Part shown: positions 1-9,320 of the stretch, piece after piece | Position numbering within the stretch: position 1 is the stretch's first letter | Layout: each line of letters starts with the position of its first letter | Assembly: GCA_025362975.1 (NCBI GenBank) | Contig: JANYES010000011.1 | Span: forward strand, 317,581 to 381,580 | Length of the DNA stretch: 64,000 nucleotides | Direction: 5' to 3' | Origin: Alphaproteobacteria bacterium | Lineage (GTDB): Bacteria; Pseudomonadota; Alphaproteobacteria; Rickettsiales; SXRF01 | The notes under the pieces: model-generated | The model's database searches: none | The model's input: the letters and a program-made list of their open reading frames with translations, nothing else | Told to the model about the DNA's origin: nothing | Made by a program: the position numbers and the translations under genes

Positions 1-2090
1 ACTACACGCTCGACGAAATTAAAGGCAAGCATCACGCCATCTTCCTCGACCCCAGCTACCGTTCCAGCCCGGAATACGCGCAGTTCTGGGAGTCGCTCAA
101 CCGCGGCCAGTATCAACAAACTGAATACAAGCGCTTCGGCAAAAACAACAAAGAGGTCTGGATTCTGGCCTCCTACAACCCCATACTCGACGACGAAGGC
201 AAGCCTTTCAAAGTCGTCAAATACGCCACCGACATCAGCAAACAAAAACTGCAAGTCGCCGATTTTTCCGGCCAGATTAAAGCCATCGGCAAGGCGCAGG
301 CCGTCATCGAATTCAACATGGACGGCACCATCATCAACGCCAACCTCAACTTCCTGCACACACTGGGTTACACGCTCGATGAAATCAAGGGCCGTCACCA
401 CTCGATTTTCGTCGACCCTTCCTATCGCTCCAGCCCTGAATACACGCAGTTCTGGGATACGCTGGCTCGCGGACAGTATCAGCAAGCCGAGTATAAACGC
501 TTCGGTAAGGGCGGCAAGGAAGTGTGGATTCAGGCGTCATATAACCCGATTCTCGATTTAAACGGAAAGCCGTTCAAGGTTGTCAAATACGCGACCGACA
601 TCACCAAACAGAAGCTGCAATCCGCCGACTTCTCCGGCCAGATCGACGCCATCGGTAAATCCCAAGCCGTCATCGAATTCAACATGGACGGAACCATCGC
701 CAACGCCAACCCGAATTTCTTGGGCGCCGTGGGTTACAACCTCGATGAAATCAAAGGCAAGCACCATTCTATGTTTGTCGAACCGGCTTATAAAAATAGC
801 ACCGAATATAAGCAATTCTGGGACACGCTCAATCGCGGCGAATTCCAGCAGGCCGAGTACAAACGCATGGGCAAGGGCGGTAAGGAAATCTGGATTCAGG
901 CCTCCTACAACCCGATCATGGACATGAACGGCAAGCCATTCAAAGTCGTCAAATACGCCACCGACGTCACGCAGATGGTCACCAACCGCACCGAAAACGA
1001 AATGGGCATGAACGAAGCCGTCAGCGTACTCACGGGCCTCTCCGAAGGCAACCTCACCCGCCAGATGGATAAGGAATACAAAGGCACTTTCAGCCAGATC
1101 AAAGGCGCGTTGAATGCCACCATCGAACGCCTGAAAGACACCGTTCTGCGCATCAAGGAATCGGCCGAGTCGGTCAATTCCGCTTCCAGCGAAATCTCCG
1201 CCGGCAGCACCAATCTGTCACAGCGCACCGAGGAACAAGCCTCGTCGCTAGAAGAAACCGCCGCCTCAATGGAACAGCTCACCGGCACCGTGCGCCAGAA
1301 CTCCGAAAACGCGCGTAACGCCAACTCGCTTTCGTCCGAAGCCCAGAATGTCGCCGAGCGCGGCGGCCAGGTGGTCGGCGAAGCGGTGAACGCCATGAAT
1401 AGCATCGAAAAATCCTCGAAGAAAATTTCCGACATCATCAGCGTGATCGACGAAATCGCCTTCCATACCAACCTGCTCGCCCTCAACGCCGCCGTGGAAG
1501 CGGCGCGCGCCGGTGATGCTGGTAAAGGTTTCGCGGTGGTCGCTTCCGAAGTTCGCTCGCTCGCGGGCCGTTCGGCGACAGCTTCCAAGGAGATCAAAGC
1601 CCTCATCATGGAAAGTTCCTCGCAGGTCAAAACCGGCGCGGAACTCGTCAATCAAGCGGGTTCGACCCTTAAGGACATCGTCGGCTCCGTTAAAAAAGTC
1701 GCCCAGATCATCTCCGAAATCGCCAATGCCAGCGCCGAACAATCCACAGGCATCGACGAAATCAACACCGCCGTGTCGCAGATGGATGAAATGACCCAGC
1801 AAAACGCCGCGCTCGTGGAACAAAACACCGCCGCCGCGCAGTCGCTTGTGCAACAGGCGCAGTCGCTGGGCAACATGGTGTCCTTCTTTAAAGTTGACGA
1901 GCGCGACACCGCCCCTTCGGCGCACCACGCGTTCGAGCCGGTCATTGTGAAACCATCCGCCAAGCCGCGCCCCGTTGCCAAGCCGCGCACGCCGCCACCG
2001 CGCCCAAGCAAAAGCCCGATGCTGACCGACCGCAAGCTGATCGCCTCCTCCAACACCCCCGGCAACGACCGCGAATGGGAGGAATTCTAA
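1..2090 (+). CDS. PAS-repeat methyl-accepting chemotaxis protein (5' partial)
   Basis: Soluble chemoreceptor that would sense through PAS domains and signal to CheA/CheW. The reading frame is open from base 3 to the stop at 2088-2090, so the true start lies before the window. Three tandem PAS units with a period of about 366 bases (122 residues) are visible, the first incomplete; each carries blocks like EYTQFWDTL and [10 protein letters not shown] linker and a long coiled-coil signalling domain follow, with the receptor hairpin tip ([15 protein letters not shown]) encoded near 1470-1515. No membrane segment is visible in the part shown. The last five residues are EWEEF, matching the xWxxF peptide by which receptors tether CheR, and cheR begins 3 bases after the stop. 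Receptor identity is firm; the ligand is unknown. Confidence 0.93.
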   Translation, partial: YTLDEIKGKHHAIFLDPSYRSSPEYAQFWESLNRGQYQQTEYKRFGKNNKEVWILASYNPILDDEGKPFKVVKYATDISKQKLQVADFSGQIKAIGKAQAVIEFNMDGTIINANLNFLHTLGYTLDEIKGRHHSIFVDPSYRSSPEYTQFWDTLARGQYQQAEYKRFGKGGKEVWIQASYNPILDLNGKPFKVVKYATDITKQKLQSADFSGQIDAIGKSQAVIEFNMDGTIANANPNFLGAVGYNLDEIKGKHHSMFVEPAYKNSTEYKQFWDTLNRGEFQQAEYKRMGKGGKEIWIQASYNPIMDMNGKPFKVVKYATDVTQMVTNRTENEMGMNEAVSVLTGLSEGNLTRQMDKEYKGTFSQIKGALNATIERLKDTVLRIKESAESVNSASSEISAGSTNLSQRTEEQASSLEETAASMEQLTGTVRQNSENARNANSLSSEAQNVAERGGQVVGEAVNAMNSIEKSSKKISDIISVIDEIAFHTNLLALNAAVEAARAGDAGKGFAVVASEVRSLAGRSATASKEIKALIMESSSQVKTGAELVNQAGSTLKDIVGSVKKVAQIISEIANASAEQSTGIDEINTAVSQMDEMTQQNAALVEQNTAAAQSLVQQAQSLGNMVSFFKVDERDTAPSAHHAFEPVIVKPSAKPRPVAKPRTPPPRPSKSPMLTDRKLIASSNTPGNDREWEEF

Positions 2091-2093
2091 TCC

Positions 2094-2939
2094 ATGTCCC
2101 GTTCGGCAACCTCAGAACGCGAATTTGAATTCCGGGACGCCGATTTCCGGTTCATCTCCACGCGCGTCCACCAACAGACCGGCATCGTGCTCGCTGACCA
2201 TAAGAAAGACATGGTCTATGCCCGCATTGCCCGCCGTCTGCGCAGCCTCGGACTTACCAGCTTCGCCGACTATTGCGCGTTGCTGGAAAGCGAATCGGGC
2301 GACGCGGAGCTTGGCAATTTCGTAAACGCCGTCACCACCAACCTCACCAGCTTTTTCCGCGAGCCCCACCATTTCGATTTCCTGAAAGCCGATGTACTCA
2401 AGCCCGCCGTTTCTAACCCGCCGCCATCAAAGCGCCTGCGCTTATGGTCGGCTGCGTGCTCTTCCGGCGCGGAGCCTTACTCAATGGCCATGATGTGCGC
2501 CGACGCCATCCCCGATTTCCCCCGCTGGGACATCAAGATTCTCGCCACCGACATCGACACCGGCATGCTTGCCGAGGCTGCTGCCGGTGAATACAGCGAA
2601 GAAGATTTTGAGCCCGTGCCCACCGCGCTTCACAACCGCTATACATCATTCGACAAAGCCTCCGGCAAATTCAAAATCGCCGATTCCATCCGCCAACTCA
2701 TCACCTTCAAACAGCTCAACCTCATCGAAGAATGGCCCTTAAAAGGCCTGTTTGACGCGGTCTTCTGCCGCAACGTGGTCATCTATTTCGACAAGGACAC
2801 GCAAAAACTGCTCTTTGAAAAAATCGCCCAGCGCATGCACCTTAACGCGCCCCTCTACATTGGCCATTCCGAAACCCTGCACGGCATATCCCCGCGTTTC
2901 AAGCTCACCGAAAAAACCGCCTACCGGAAGGTTGCCTGA
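2094..2939 (+). CDS. cheR: Chemotaxis protein methyltransferase CheR
   Basis: S-adenosylmethionine-dependent enzyme that methylates glutamates of chemoreceptors during adaptation. The 281-residue product has the usual CheR length, an N-terminal helical domain, the block FFREPHHFDFL near residue 90, the SAM-binding stretch LWSAACSSGAEPYS near 120 and CRNVVIYFD near 226. ATG at 2094 follows the receptor stop by 3 bases. Its TGA overlaps the cheD ATG (TGATG at 2937-2941), which implies translational coupling. The receptor just upstream ends in a CheR-type tether peptide. Confidence 0.95.
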   Translation: MSRSATSEREFEFRDADFRFISTRVHQQTGIVLADHKKDMVYARIARRLRSLGLTSFADYCALLESESGDAELGNFVNAVTTNLTSFFREPHHFDFLKADVLKPAVSNPPPSKRLRLWSAACSSGAEPYSMAMMCADAIPDFPRWDIKILATDIDTGMLAEAAAGEYSEEDFEPVPTALHNRYTSFDKASGKFKIADSIRQLITFKQLNLIEEWPLKGLFDAVFCRNVVIYFDKDTQKLLFEKIAQRMHLNAPLYIGHSETLHGISPRFKLTEKTAYRKVA

Positions 2940-3586
2940 TGCTGGAGCACAACTCCATGCACGACCGCCGCAGCGCCGATCGTCGAGCCGCCGACCGCGA
3001 TGAACCTGTCAAAGTCGTCAAGCTTTTCTCCGGCGACTACTACGTCACCGACCAGCCCGGCGAGATGATCGTTACCATCCTCGGCAGTTGCGTGGCCGCC
3101 TGCATGCGCGACCCGCAGACCGGTGCTGGCGGCATGAACCATTTCTTACTGCCCGATTGCCCCGACATCGCTTCCAAAACCGATTCCCAAGCGGCGCGCT
3201 ACGGCGCTTATGCGATGGAAACCCTCATCAACGGCATCATCAATATCGGCGGCAATAAAAAGCGTCTCGAAGTCAAAGTATTCGGCGGCGGCAACGTTAT
3301 CGAAAGCTCGCAGATGATCGGCGCGCGCAACTGCGAATTCGTGCGCGATTTCCTGCGCAATGAAGGCATCCGCATCGTGAAGGAAGACCTCGGCGACACC
3401 TACCCCCGCCGCCTTCGCTACTACCCCGACACTGGCAAGGTCATGCTGATGAAACTACGCCGCAAGGAAGACTTCGCTGTCGTCGACACCGAGCAGAGCT
3501 TCGCAAGAACACTCAAAGAAAAACCAGTGGAAGGCTCAATCGAGTTATTTAATTATGGCAGCAAAAACCAAGGTTATCATCGTTGA
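2939..3586 (+). CDS. cheD: Chemoreceptor glutamine deamidase CheD
   Basis: CheD deamidates glutamines of chemoreceptors and in some bacteria also interacts with CheC or CheY. The 215-residue protein has the family blocks TILGSCVAACMRDP with the probable catalytic Cys51 and GGMNHFLLP with His68. An extra, charged N-terminal segment of about 25 residues (RRSADRRAADR) precedes the core. It overlaps cheR by 1 base and cheB by 32 bases, so the three adaptation enzymes are packed as one translational unit. Confidence 0.93.
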   Translation: MLEHNSMHDRRSADRRAADRDEPVKVVKLFSGDYYVTDQPGEMIVTILGSCVAACMRDPQTGAGGMNHFLLPDCPDIASKTDSQAARYGAYAMETLINGIINIGGNKKRLEVKVFGGGNVIESSQMIGARNCEFVRDFLRNEGIRIVKEDLGDTYPRRLRYYPDTGKVMLMKLRRKEDFAVVDTEQSFARTLKEKPVEGSIELFNYGSKNQGYHR

Positions 3587-4589
3587 CGATTCCCAGACCA
3601 TCCGCGACATGTTCACCGCGATCCTTTCCGCCGACCCCGGCATCGAGGTTGTCGCCACCGCCGAGGACCCGTTCGACGCGCGCGAGAAAATCAAACGCCT
3701 CAACCCCGATATCATCACGCTGGACGTCGAAATGCCCAAGATGGACGGCATTTCCTTCTTAGAAAAAATCATGACGCTGCGCCCCATGCCCGTCATCATG
3801 GCCTCCACCCTCACCACGCGCGGTGCCGAAACCACACTGCACGCGCTCGAAGTCGGCGCCGTCGACTACATCGCCAAACCCACTAATTTCGCTGATAGCA
3901 GCCTCGAGCAGTTCAAGCAGGAACTCACCCGCAAGGTCAAAAGTGGTGCTACCATCCGCATGACCGGCCCAAAACCTAAGTACACCGGCACGCAAATCCT
4001 GCTCTTCAACAGCGCCAACACCCACCAGCTCATTGCCCTCGGCTCATCCACCGGCGGTGTCGAGGCGCTGCGCGACATCCTTATCCACATCCCCGCCAAC
4101 GCCCCGCCCATCGTCATCACCCAGCACATGCCCGAAATCTTCACCGCCTCTTTCGCCCGGCGTATCGACAGCATTTGCGCCATGAAAGTACAGGAAGCCG
4201 CCCACGGCCAGCCGGTGCTGCCCGGCAACGTCTACATCGCCGCCGGCGACCACCACCTCGAAATCGTGCAGAAAGGTTCGCAACTCACCTGCCAGCTCAG
4301 CAAAGCCCCGCTCGTCTCAGGCCACCGCCCATCCGTCGACGTGCTCTTCGAATCCGTCGCCAAAATCAAAAACAAAAAACTCGTCGGCGCTATCCTCACC
4401 GGCATGGGCCATGACGGCGCCGCAGGCCTGCTCAGCATGCGCAACGCCGGTGCCTCCACCCTCGGCCAGAGCGAAGCCAGCTGCACCGTCTACGGCATGC
4501 CCAAGGCCGCTTATGCCGTCGGCGGCGTGGAAAAAGAAATCTCGCTCACCGAAATGCCCAAAGAAATCCTCAAACTCTGCAATTTATAG
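3555..4589 (+). CDS. cheB: Chemotaxis response regulator methylesterase CheB
   Basis: Receiver domain plus methylesterase that removes receptor methyl groups when phosphorylated by CheA. Receiver residues Asp11/Asp12, phosphoacceptor Asp57 (ITLDVEMPKMDG) and Lys108 (YIAKP) are present. The catalytic triad is visible as Ser165 (LGSSTGG), His191 (TQHMPE) and Asp287 (GMGHDGA). At 344 residues the length is normal for CheB. The start lies 32 bases inside cheD. cheA, cheW and cheY are not in this window and may lie upstream. Confidence 0.96.
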   Translation: MAAKTKVIIVDDSQTIRDMFTAILSADPGIEVVATAEDPFDAREKIKRLNPDIITLDVEMPKMDGISFLEKIMTLRPMPVIMASTLTTRGAETTLHALEVGAVDYIAKPTNFADSSLEQFKQELTRKVKSGATIRMTGPKPKYTGTQILLFNSANTHQLIALGSSTGGVEALRDILIHIPANAPPIVITQHMPEIFTASFARRIDSICAMKVQEAAHGQPVLPGNVYIAAGDHHLEIVQKGSQLTCQLSKAPLVSGHRPSVDVLFESVAKIKNKKLVGAILTGMGHDGAAGLLSMRNAGASTLGQSEASCTVYGMPKAAYAVGGVEKEISLTEMPKEILKLCNL

Positions 4590-4598
4590 GAGCGCACC

Positions 4599-5690
4599 AT
4601 GCTGGCCGCCACGGTAGAAACCCTGCTTCCTAAATCCAACGGTCACGCAGACAGTGAAACAGCCGAAATCGCCCAGATGCTCGCCCGCTGGATCACCACA
4701 GTCGCCACCTACCAGCACGCCATCACCGTTATCCGCGAACAGCTCCCCAAAACCGCCCGCCTCGTCGAGGATTCCACCAAGGACCTCTCAGACCGCTTCA
4801 TGGACTTAACCAAGGGTGCGAAGCTGCAAAGCGACCACATCCGCCAGATCCTGCAAATGGCCGGTTCGCTCGAACTCGGAGACCAGCGCATCAGCTACTC
4901 CGACTTCACCGAGCTGTTCTCCTCGACGCTGTCGGACTCCGTTAACAAAATCCTCTACGTTTCCAAACACGCCATCAGCATGGTTTACGAGCTGGATCAG
5001 GCAATGGCCGACCTCGCCTCCATCGAAGGCTTCGTCAAAGAAATTCAGCACATCAATAAAAAAGTTAATCTCCTCGCGCTCAACGCCACCATTGAAGCGG
5101 TCCGCGCCGGTGAAGCGGGCAAAAGTTTCGCCGTGGTCGCCCATGAAGTCAAAGACGTATCCCGGCAAATCAGCGACCTTGCCAGTAACATGAACAGCCG
5201 CATCGCCGCGGTCACATCGAGCGTCCAGTCCAGCTACAAAACCCTGCAGGAGGTCGCCACCACCGACATGAACAGCAATATCCTCGCGCAGGAAAAGCTC
5301 AACCTCCTGATGAACAGCATGATGAAGCAAAATGAAAACTTTAACACGGTGCTCAACGAATCCGCCACCGCCAGCGATGAAATCGCCAAAACCATTTCCA
5401 GCATGGTCGTCGGCATGCAGTTCCAGGACCGCACCACACAGTACATCGATAACAGCGTCAACCTGCTGATGCATTTGCAACGCACACTCGATGGACTCAG
5501 CATCGAAAGCCGCGATCACGTGCCCCATGTAAGCCCGCAACGCACCGACAAGGAGCTTGCTACCGCCATCACCAGCCAGTTCAAGCTGAGTGAATTCTCG
5601 CAAATGTTCGAAAATTTGCTCGCTGGCAGGCCTATCTCGAACGCCCCAGCCGCCAAAGCCGACCCCGAAGACGATATAGAACTTTTTTAA
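4599..5690 (+). CDS. Soluble receptor-like chemotaxis protein with CheZ-like FQDxTxQ motif
   Basis: A 363-residue, mostly helical cytoplasmic protein. Residues 153-180 (VNLLALNATIEAVRAGEAGK) match the hairpin tip of methyl-accepting proteins, but there is no sensor domain, no membrane segment and no HAMP domain. Residues 273-281 read MQFQDRTTQ; Asp277 and Gln281 are spaced like the catalytic Asp and Gln of CheZ phosphatases (FQDLTGQ). The C-terminus is acidic and ends DDIELF, loosely recalling the CheY-binding tail of CheZ. It may be a receptor-type scaffold, a phosphatase for a CheY, or both. FQD motifs also occur in receptor families without proven phosphatase activity, so the CheZ reading is inference. 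It is 9 bases downstream of cheB. Confidence 0.75.
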   Translation: MLAATVETLLPKSNGHADSETAEIAQMLARWITTVATYQHAITVIREQLPKTARLVEDSTKDLSDRFMDLTKGAKLQSDHIRQILQMAGSLELGDQRISYSDFTELFSSTLSDSVNKILYVSKHAISMVYELDQAMADLASIEGFVKEIQHINKKVNLLALNATIEAVRAGEAGKSFAVVAHEVKDVSRQISDLASNMNSRIAAVTSSVQSSYKTLQEVATTDMNSNILAQEKLNLLMNSMMKQNENFNTVLNESATASDEIAKTISSMVVGMQFQDRTTQYIDNSVNLLMHLQRTLDGLSIESRDHVPHVSPQRTDKELATAITSQFKLSEFSQMFENLLAGRPISNAPAAKADPEDDIELF

Positions 5691-5702
5691 AAGGAGCTTT
5701 TT

Positions 5703-6017
5703 ATGGAATACTCAATGACACGCGACACCAACGGCATTCAGGTCATGCTGTCGGGCAATTTCACCTTCGCGTTCAACCAGAAGTTCAAAGAAATCCTCGC
5801 CCTTCTGGACAAAGAGACCGCACCCACCATCGTGCTCAATTTAAAAGATGTGGATTTCATCGATTCGGCGGGGCTTGGCATGCTGCTGTTGCTTCGCGAC
5901 CAGTGCAACCAGCGCAACGTCCATGTCGAGCTTACCCAGGCGCAGGGGCAGGTCGAAAAAATCTTCCTGCTTTCCAGGTTCGACCAGCTCTTCGGTTCCT
6001 CGCACACGGAGCACTGA
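5703..6017 (+). CDS. STAS-domain anti-sigma factor antagonist
   Basis: A 104-residue single STAS domain, as in SpoIIAA or RsbV, which binds an anti-sigma kinase when unphosphorylated. The signature FIDSAGLGMLLLL contains the probable phosphorylated Ser55. The ribosome-binding sequence AAGGAG is at 5691-5696. It is followed 1 base later by a HATPase gene and then by a PP2C phosphatase, giving the full antagonist, kinase and phosphatase set of a partner switch. No sigma factor gene is present in the window, so the output may be a distant sigma factor or a non-sigma target. Confidence 0.9.
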   Translation: MEYSMTRDTNGIQVMLSGNFTFAFNQKFKEILALLDKETAPTIVLNLKDVDFIDSAGLGMLLLLRDQCNQRNVHVELTQAQGQVEKIFLLSRFDQLFGSSHTEH

Positions 6018-6018
6018 C

Positions 6019-6696
6019 ATGCACTTTGCCATGCCGCAACCGCTTGACCTGCTGCGCAACCTGAAGCCCTCGCACTGCCATGCTGCGGCCTCGCCGCAGC
6101 ACTATTTTACCCTGACCGGCATCGAGGCCTTACCCGGTGTGCTGGCGCAACCAGCGCGGCATTTCATCGAAATCGGCGAACGCCAAATGCTTGAAGACGC
6201 CCTCACCTACATCCACAACAGTACCCCCGATTTCGCCCTCAATCTCGCCACTATCACCGCCTTCAATGGCTCCCTCGCCCAGATCGCGGGCACCGCGCTC
6301 GAAGATCGTTTCTGGCTGCCGCTTGAGCGCCGCATGACCATCCGCACCTGCCTGCACGAAGCCATCGCCAACGCCGTCATCCACGGCAACCTCGATGTCG
6401 GCAACCCCTCAGATACTCCCGAGGGGTTCGACGAATACTATCTGCACATCACCGCGCTGGTCAAACACGAGCCGTATTGTTTGCGCCGCGTCGGCATCTA
6501 CGCATGGTATAACCGCTCGCAGATCAAGCTCAGCGTGACCGACCAGGGCTTCGGTTTCACCGACACCAGCGTGCTCACCCGCGCGCCCAACCCCACTGCA
6601 CGCTACGGGCGCGGCCTGCACATTATCGGCGCACTCGCCGACCACGTGGTGATCGAAAAAGACAAGCGCACGCTCACGATGATGTTCAACCATTGA
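6019..6696 (+). CDS. RsbW/SpoIIAB-like ATP-binding (HATPase) kinase
   Basis: A 225-residue protein with a GHKL-type ATPase fold: N box LHEAIANAVIHGN (about 112-124), G1 box DQGFGF and G2 box GRGLHII. RsbW-type proteins phosphorylate the STAS partner and sequester their target. The reading frame is open upstream of 6019, but ATG 6019, 1 base after the STAS stop, fits the operon packing. About 95 residues precede the N box, longer than a minimal RsbW, so an additional N-terminal segment is present that I do not recognise. Confidence 0.82.
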   Translation: MHFAMPQPLDLLRNLKPSHCHAAASPQHYFTLTGIEALPGVLAQPARHFIEIGERQMLEDALTYIHNSTPDFALNLATITAFNGSLAQIAGTALEDRFWLPLERRMTIRTCLHEAIANAVIHGNLDVGNPSDTPEGFDEYYLHITALVKHEPYCLRRVGIYAWYNRSQIKLSVTDQGFGFTDTSVLTRAPNPTARYGRGLHIIGALADHVVIEKDKRTLTMMFNH

Positions 6697-6701
6697 GCCC
6701 C

Positions 6702-7907
6702 ATGAAAACACACGCCATTGCCGAAGAACGCCTGCATAATGCCCTGATCCTCGTCGTCGACGACGTCGAGGCTAACCGCGTGATGCTGGTACGCAGCCTG
6801 AGCGCGCGCGGCTACAATAACATCCTCATCGCCAATGACGGCTCGCAAGCCCTGCAAATCACCCACGAGCACAAGCCCGACCTCGTCATCTTAGATCTCG
6901 TCATGCCCGGCATGGATGGGTTTTCCTATTGCCAGGCGATCCGCCACGACCGCGCTTTTGATAACATGCCCATCGTCGTGCAGACCATGCTCGAAGACAT
7001 GAACGACAAGGTCAAAGCCTTCTTCCTCGGCGCCTCGGACTATATCTGCAAGCCAATCGACCCCGATGAGCTTTCGGCGCGCACGCAGGTGCACCTCATG
7101 AATAAACTGCTGATCGAGGACCTCGACACCTACCGCAGCCACATCAACGCTGAGATGGAAGCAGCCCGCAGCATGCAAAACCGCCTCATGCCAGACGGTG
7201 CCAGCATCGCCATGTGCGAGCACACGTTCAACATGAAGATCGCCTCGCATTTTGAAACTTCTTCCATGCTGGGCGGCGATTGCTGGAGCATGCGCCCGCT
7301 TTCCTATAAAAAACTCGCCATTTACGCGTATGATTTCTCCGGCCACGGCGTCTCCGCCGCGCTCAACGTGTTTCGCATGCACACCGTCATGCAGGAATGC
7401 TCATACGCCAGCAACGACCCCGGCCAGTTCCTAAGCCAGCTCAACAAGCGCCTGCAACCGCTGCTGGATGCCAATGAATTCGCCACCATGTTTTACGGCG
7501 TCATGGAAACCGACGCCAATTCCCTGCTCTACGCCACCGCAGCTTCGCCCACAGCCTTCATCTTCAACCGCAACGAAGCCAGCGCGCGTAATTTAAGCGG
7601 CCGCGGTTTCCCCCTGGGGGTACAGCCCGGCATCGCTTACGAAACGAAATACACCCATTTCGCCGCCGAGGATTTATTACTTTTATACAGCGATTGCCTC
7701 ATCGAAAGCAAAAACCCTTCCGGGGAATGGCTCAGCGAACTGGAATTGCAAAACTGCGTAATGCAGCATCTGCACGATCACCATGAAAATCCGGCGGCCA
7801 ATATGGTGTCAGCTGTGCTAAACCTGTTCCGCAACCACTGCCACACCCCGCTGGGCGATGACCTGACGATCAACGCCTACTGGCGCGCGCCGCTCAAACT
7901 GGTTTAA
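6702..7907 (+). CDS. Receiver-PP2C (RsbU/SpoIIE-type) serine phosphatase
   Basis: A 401-residue response regulator whose output is a metal-dependent serine phosphatase. The receiver has Asp20/Asp21, phosphoacceptor Asp65 (LVILDLVMPGMDG) and a Lys in YICKPID. The PP2C-like domain starts near residue 150 and shows acidic metal-binding motifs GGDCW, YDFSGHGV, YSDC and GDDLT. It probably dephosphorylates the STAS protein two genes upstream when its receiver is phosphorylated. ATG 6702 was preferred over a TTG at 6693 that overlaps the previous gene. Its stop overlaps by 3 bases the end of a possible opposing small reading frame. Confidence 0.9.
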   Translation: MKTHAIAEERLHNALILVVDDVEANRVMLVRSLSARGYNNILIANDGSQALQITHEHKPDLVILDLVMPGMDGFSYCQAIRHDRAFDNMPIVVQTMLEDMNDKVKAFFLGASDYICKPIDPDELSARTQVHLMNKLLIEDLDTYRSHINAEMEAARSMQNRLMPDGASIAMCEHTFNMKIASHFETSSMLGGDCWSMRPLSYKKLAIYAYDFSGHGVSAALNVFRMHTVMQECSYASNDPGQFLSQLNKRLQPLLDANEFATMFYGVMETDANSLLYATAASPTAFIFNRNEASARNLSGRGFPLGVQPGIAYETKYTHFAAEDLLLLYSDCLIESKNPSGEWLSELELQNCVMQHLHDHHENPAANMVSAVLNLFRNHCHTPLGDDLTINAYWRAPLKLV

Positions 7908-8118
7908 AAATCGATCACGGTGCCGCGCTCAAAGCCAATCAGGCTGCGCTGTTCAAGGAATTGCTGCATTTTGTGCCGCAGCTGATGGAACGCCGGATTC
8001 TCGCCCGCTACTTTGCCAGTCGTTCAAACACCGCGGCAATAAGAAAGCTCGAATGTTTCCCGCCCTGCGCAATGGTGAGCCCCGCGCCGTTTTTGCGGTC
8101 AGCATGCGTGCTTTTCAT
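7904..8118 (-). pseudogene. Possible small frameshifted gene between rsbU-like gene and mnmA
   Basis: On the minus strand an ATG at 8118 opens 36 codons that stop at TAG 8008-8010. The frame that opens just there continues (KVAGENPAFHQL...) to a TAA at 7904-7906, and the two pieces read together as a basic protein of roughly 70 residues ending in ERGTVIDF. The C-terminal frame reaches exactly to the end of the convergent phosphatase gene. This suggests one small gene with a single indel, or a sequence error. No family was recognised; it could also be chance. Confidence 0.3.
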
Positions 8119-8140
8119 AAAGAGAATTTTCGCGCATCGC

Positions 8141-9238
8141 TTATTCCGCCGTTATCCATCCACCGCCGAGCAGGTGGTCACCCGCATACGCTACGCATGC
8201 TTGCCCCGGCGACACCGCCGATTGCGGCGTTTCCAGCGTCACGCGTGCACGGTTATTCTCCAGCTTTTCAATCGATGCCACCGCGCCCGGATGCGCCGAG
8301 CGCAGCTTCACTACCACCGACGACATGTCCTGCGCCGCGCTCAGCCAGTTGCATTCGCGAATCACGAAGCTCTGCTTCAGCAGCGCCGCTTTCGGCCCCA
8401 CCACCACCTGCTTTTTCGGCGCGTCGAGCTTCACCACATACAGCGGCTCGTCATTGCTGATGCCCAAACCCCGCCGCTGCCCCACGGTATAATTAATAAT
8501 CCCCTCATGCTGCCCCAGAATCGTGCCGTCGATATGCACCACCAGCCCCGGCTCCAGCGCCCCGGGACGCAACTTTTCAATCACCTTGGCGTAGCCGCCC
8601 GTCGGCACAAAACAAATATCCTGACTGTCCGGCTTATCCGCCACCTGCAACCCGTACCGCGCCGCAAGCGCGCGCGTTTCATCCTTGCTTTTCAAATGTC
8701 CGAGCGGAAATCGCAGGAAATTTAACTGGTCCTGCGTGGTCGCGAATAAAAAATAACTCTGGTCGCGCGACGGGTCCGCCGCGCGGTGCATCGTCGAATG
8801 CTCACCATTGACGGAGCGCTGCACATAATGCCCCGTCGCCATCACATCGGCGCCAAGTTCGCGAGCCGTGGTCAGCAGATCCTTGAACTTCACCGACTGG
8901 TTGCACTTCACGCACGGAATCGGCGTTTCGCCCGCAAGATACGTATCGACGAAATCGTCCATCACGCTTTCTTTAAATTTGCTCTCATAATTCAGCACAT
9001 AATGCGGAATCCCGAGCGTTTCGGCCACGCGCCGCGCATCATGGATATCCTGCCCCGCGCAGCACGCGCCTTTTTTATTCACCATCGCACCGTGGTCGTA
9101 CAGCTGGAGCGTAATGCCGATCACCTCGTAGCCCTGCTCATGCAACAATGCCGCCGCCGCCGAAGAATCGACACCGCCTGACATCGCCACCACCACACGC
9201 GTGTCGGCAGGATTTTTATCAATACCTAGAGAATTCAT
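8141..9238 (-). CDS. mnmA: tRNA-specific 2-thiouridylase MnmA
   Basis: Sulfurates U34 of Lys, Glu and Gln tRNAs using ATP and sulfur relayed from IscS and the Tus proteins. The PP-loop SGGVDSS is at residues 20-26, the catalytic Cys112 in CNQSVKFK and the second conserved cysteine in QDICFVP. The C-terminal part contains [12 protein letters not shown]. The frame extends to an ATG at 9268, but ATG 9238 (MNSLGIDKN) is preceded by GGAACGATCT, a plausible ribosome-binding site, and gives 365 residues, a normal family length. Confidence 0.95.
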   Translation of the reverse strand: MNSLGIDKNPADTRVVVAMSGGVDSSAAAALLHEQGYEVIGITLQLYDHGAMVNKKGACCAGQDIHDARRVAETLGIPHYVLNYESKFKESVMDDFVDTYLAGETPIPCVKCNQSVKFKDLLTTARELGADVMATGHYVQRSVNGEHSTMHRAADPSRDQSYFLFATTQDQLNFLRFPLGHLKSKDETRALAARYGLQVADKPDSQDICFVPTGGYAKVIEKLRPGALEPGLVVHIDGTILGQHEGIINYTVGQRRGLGISNDEPLYVVKLDAPKKQVVVGPKAALLKQSFVIRECNWLSAAQDMSSVVVKLRSAHPGAVASIEKLENNRARVTLETPQSAVSPGQACVAYAGDHLLGGGWITAE

Positions 9239-9320
9239 AGATCGTTCCAGTAGTGTAACGGTTATCATACCTTGCCAAAATCAATATACAACAAGGTTAA
9301 TTTTACAAATTTTCAATGCA

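Noticed and set aside
7961-8725. Long plus-strand frame opposite mnmA
   Set aside because: It is the antisense of a clear mnmA gene; composition is typical of a shadow frame.
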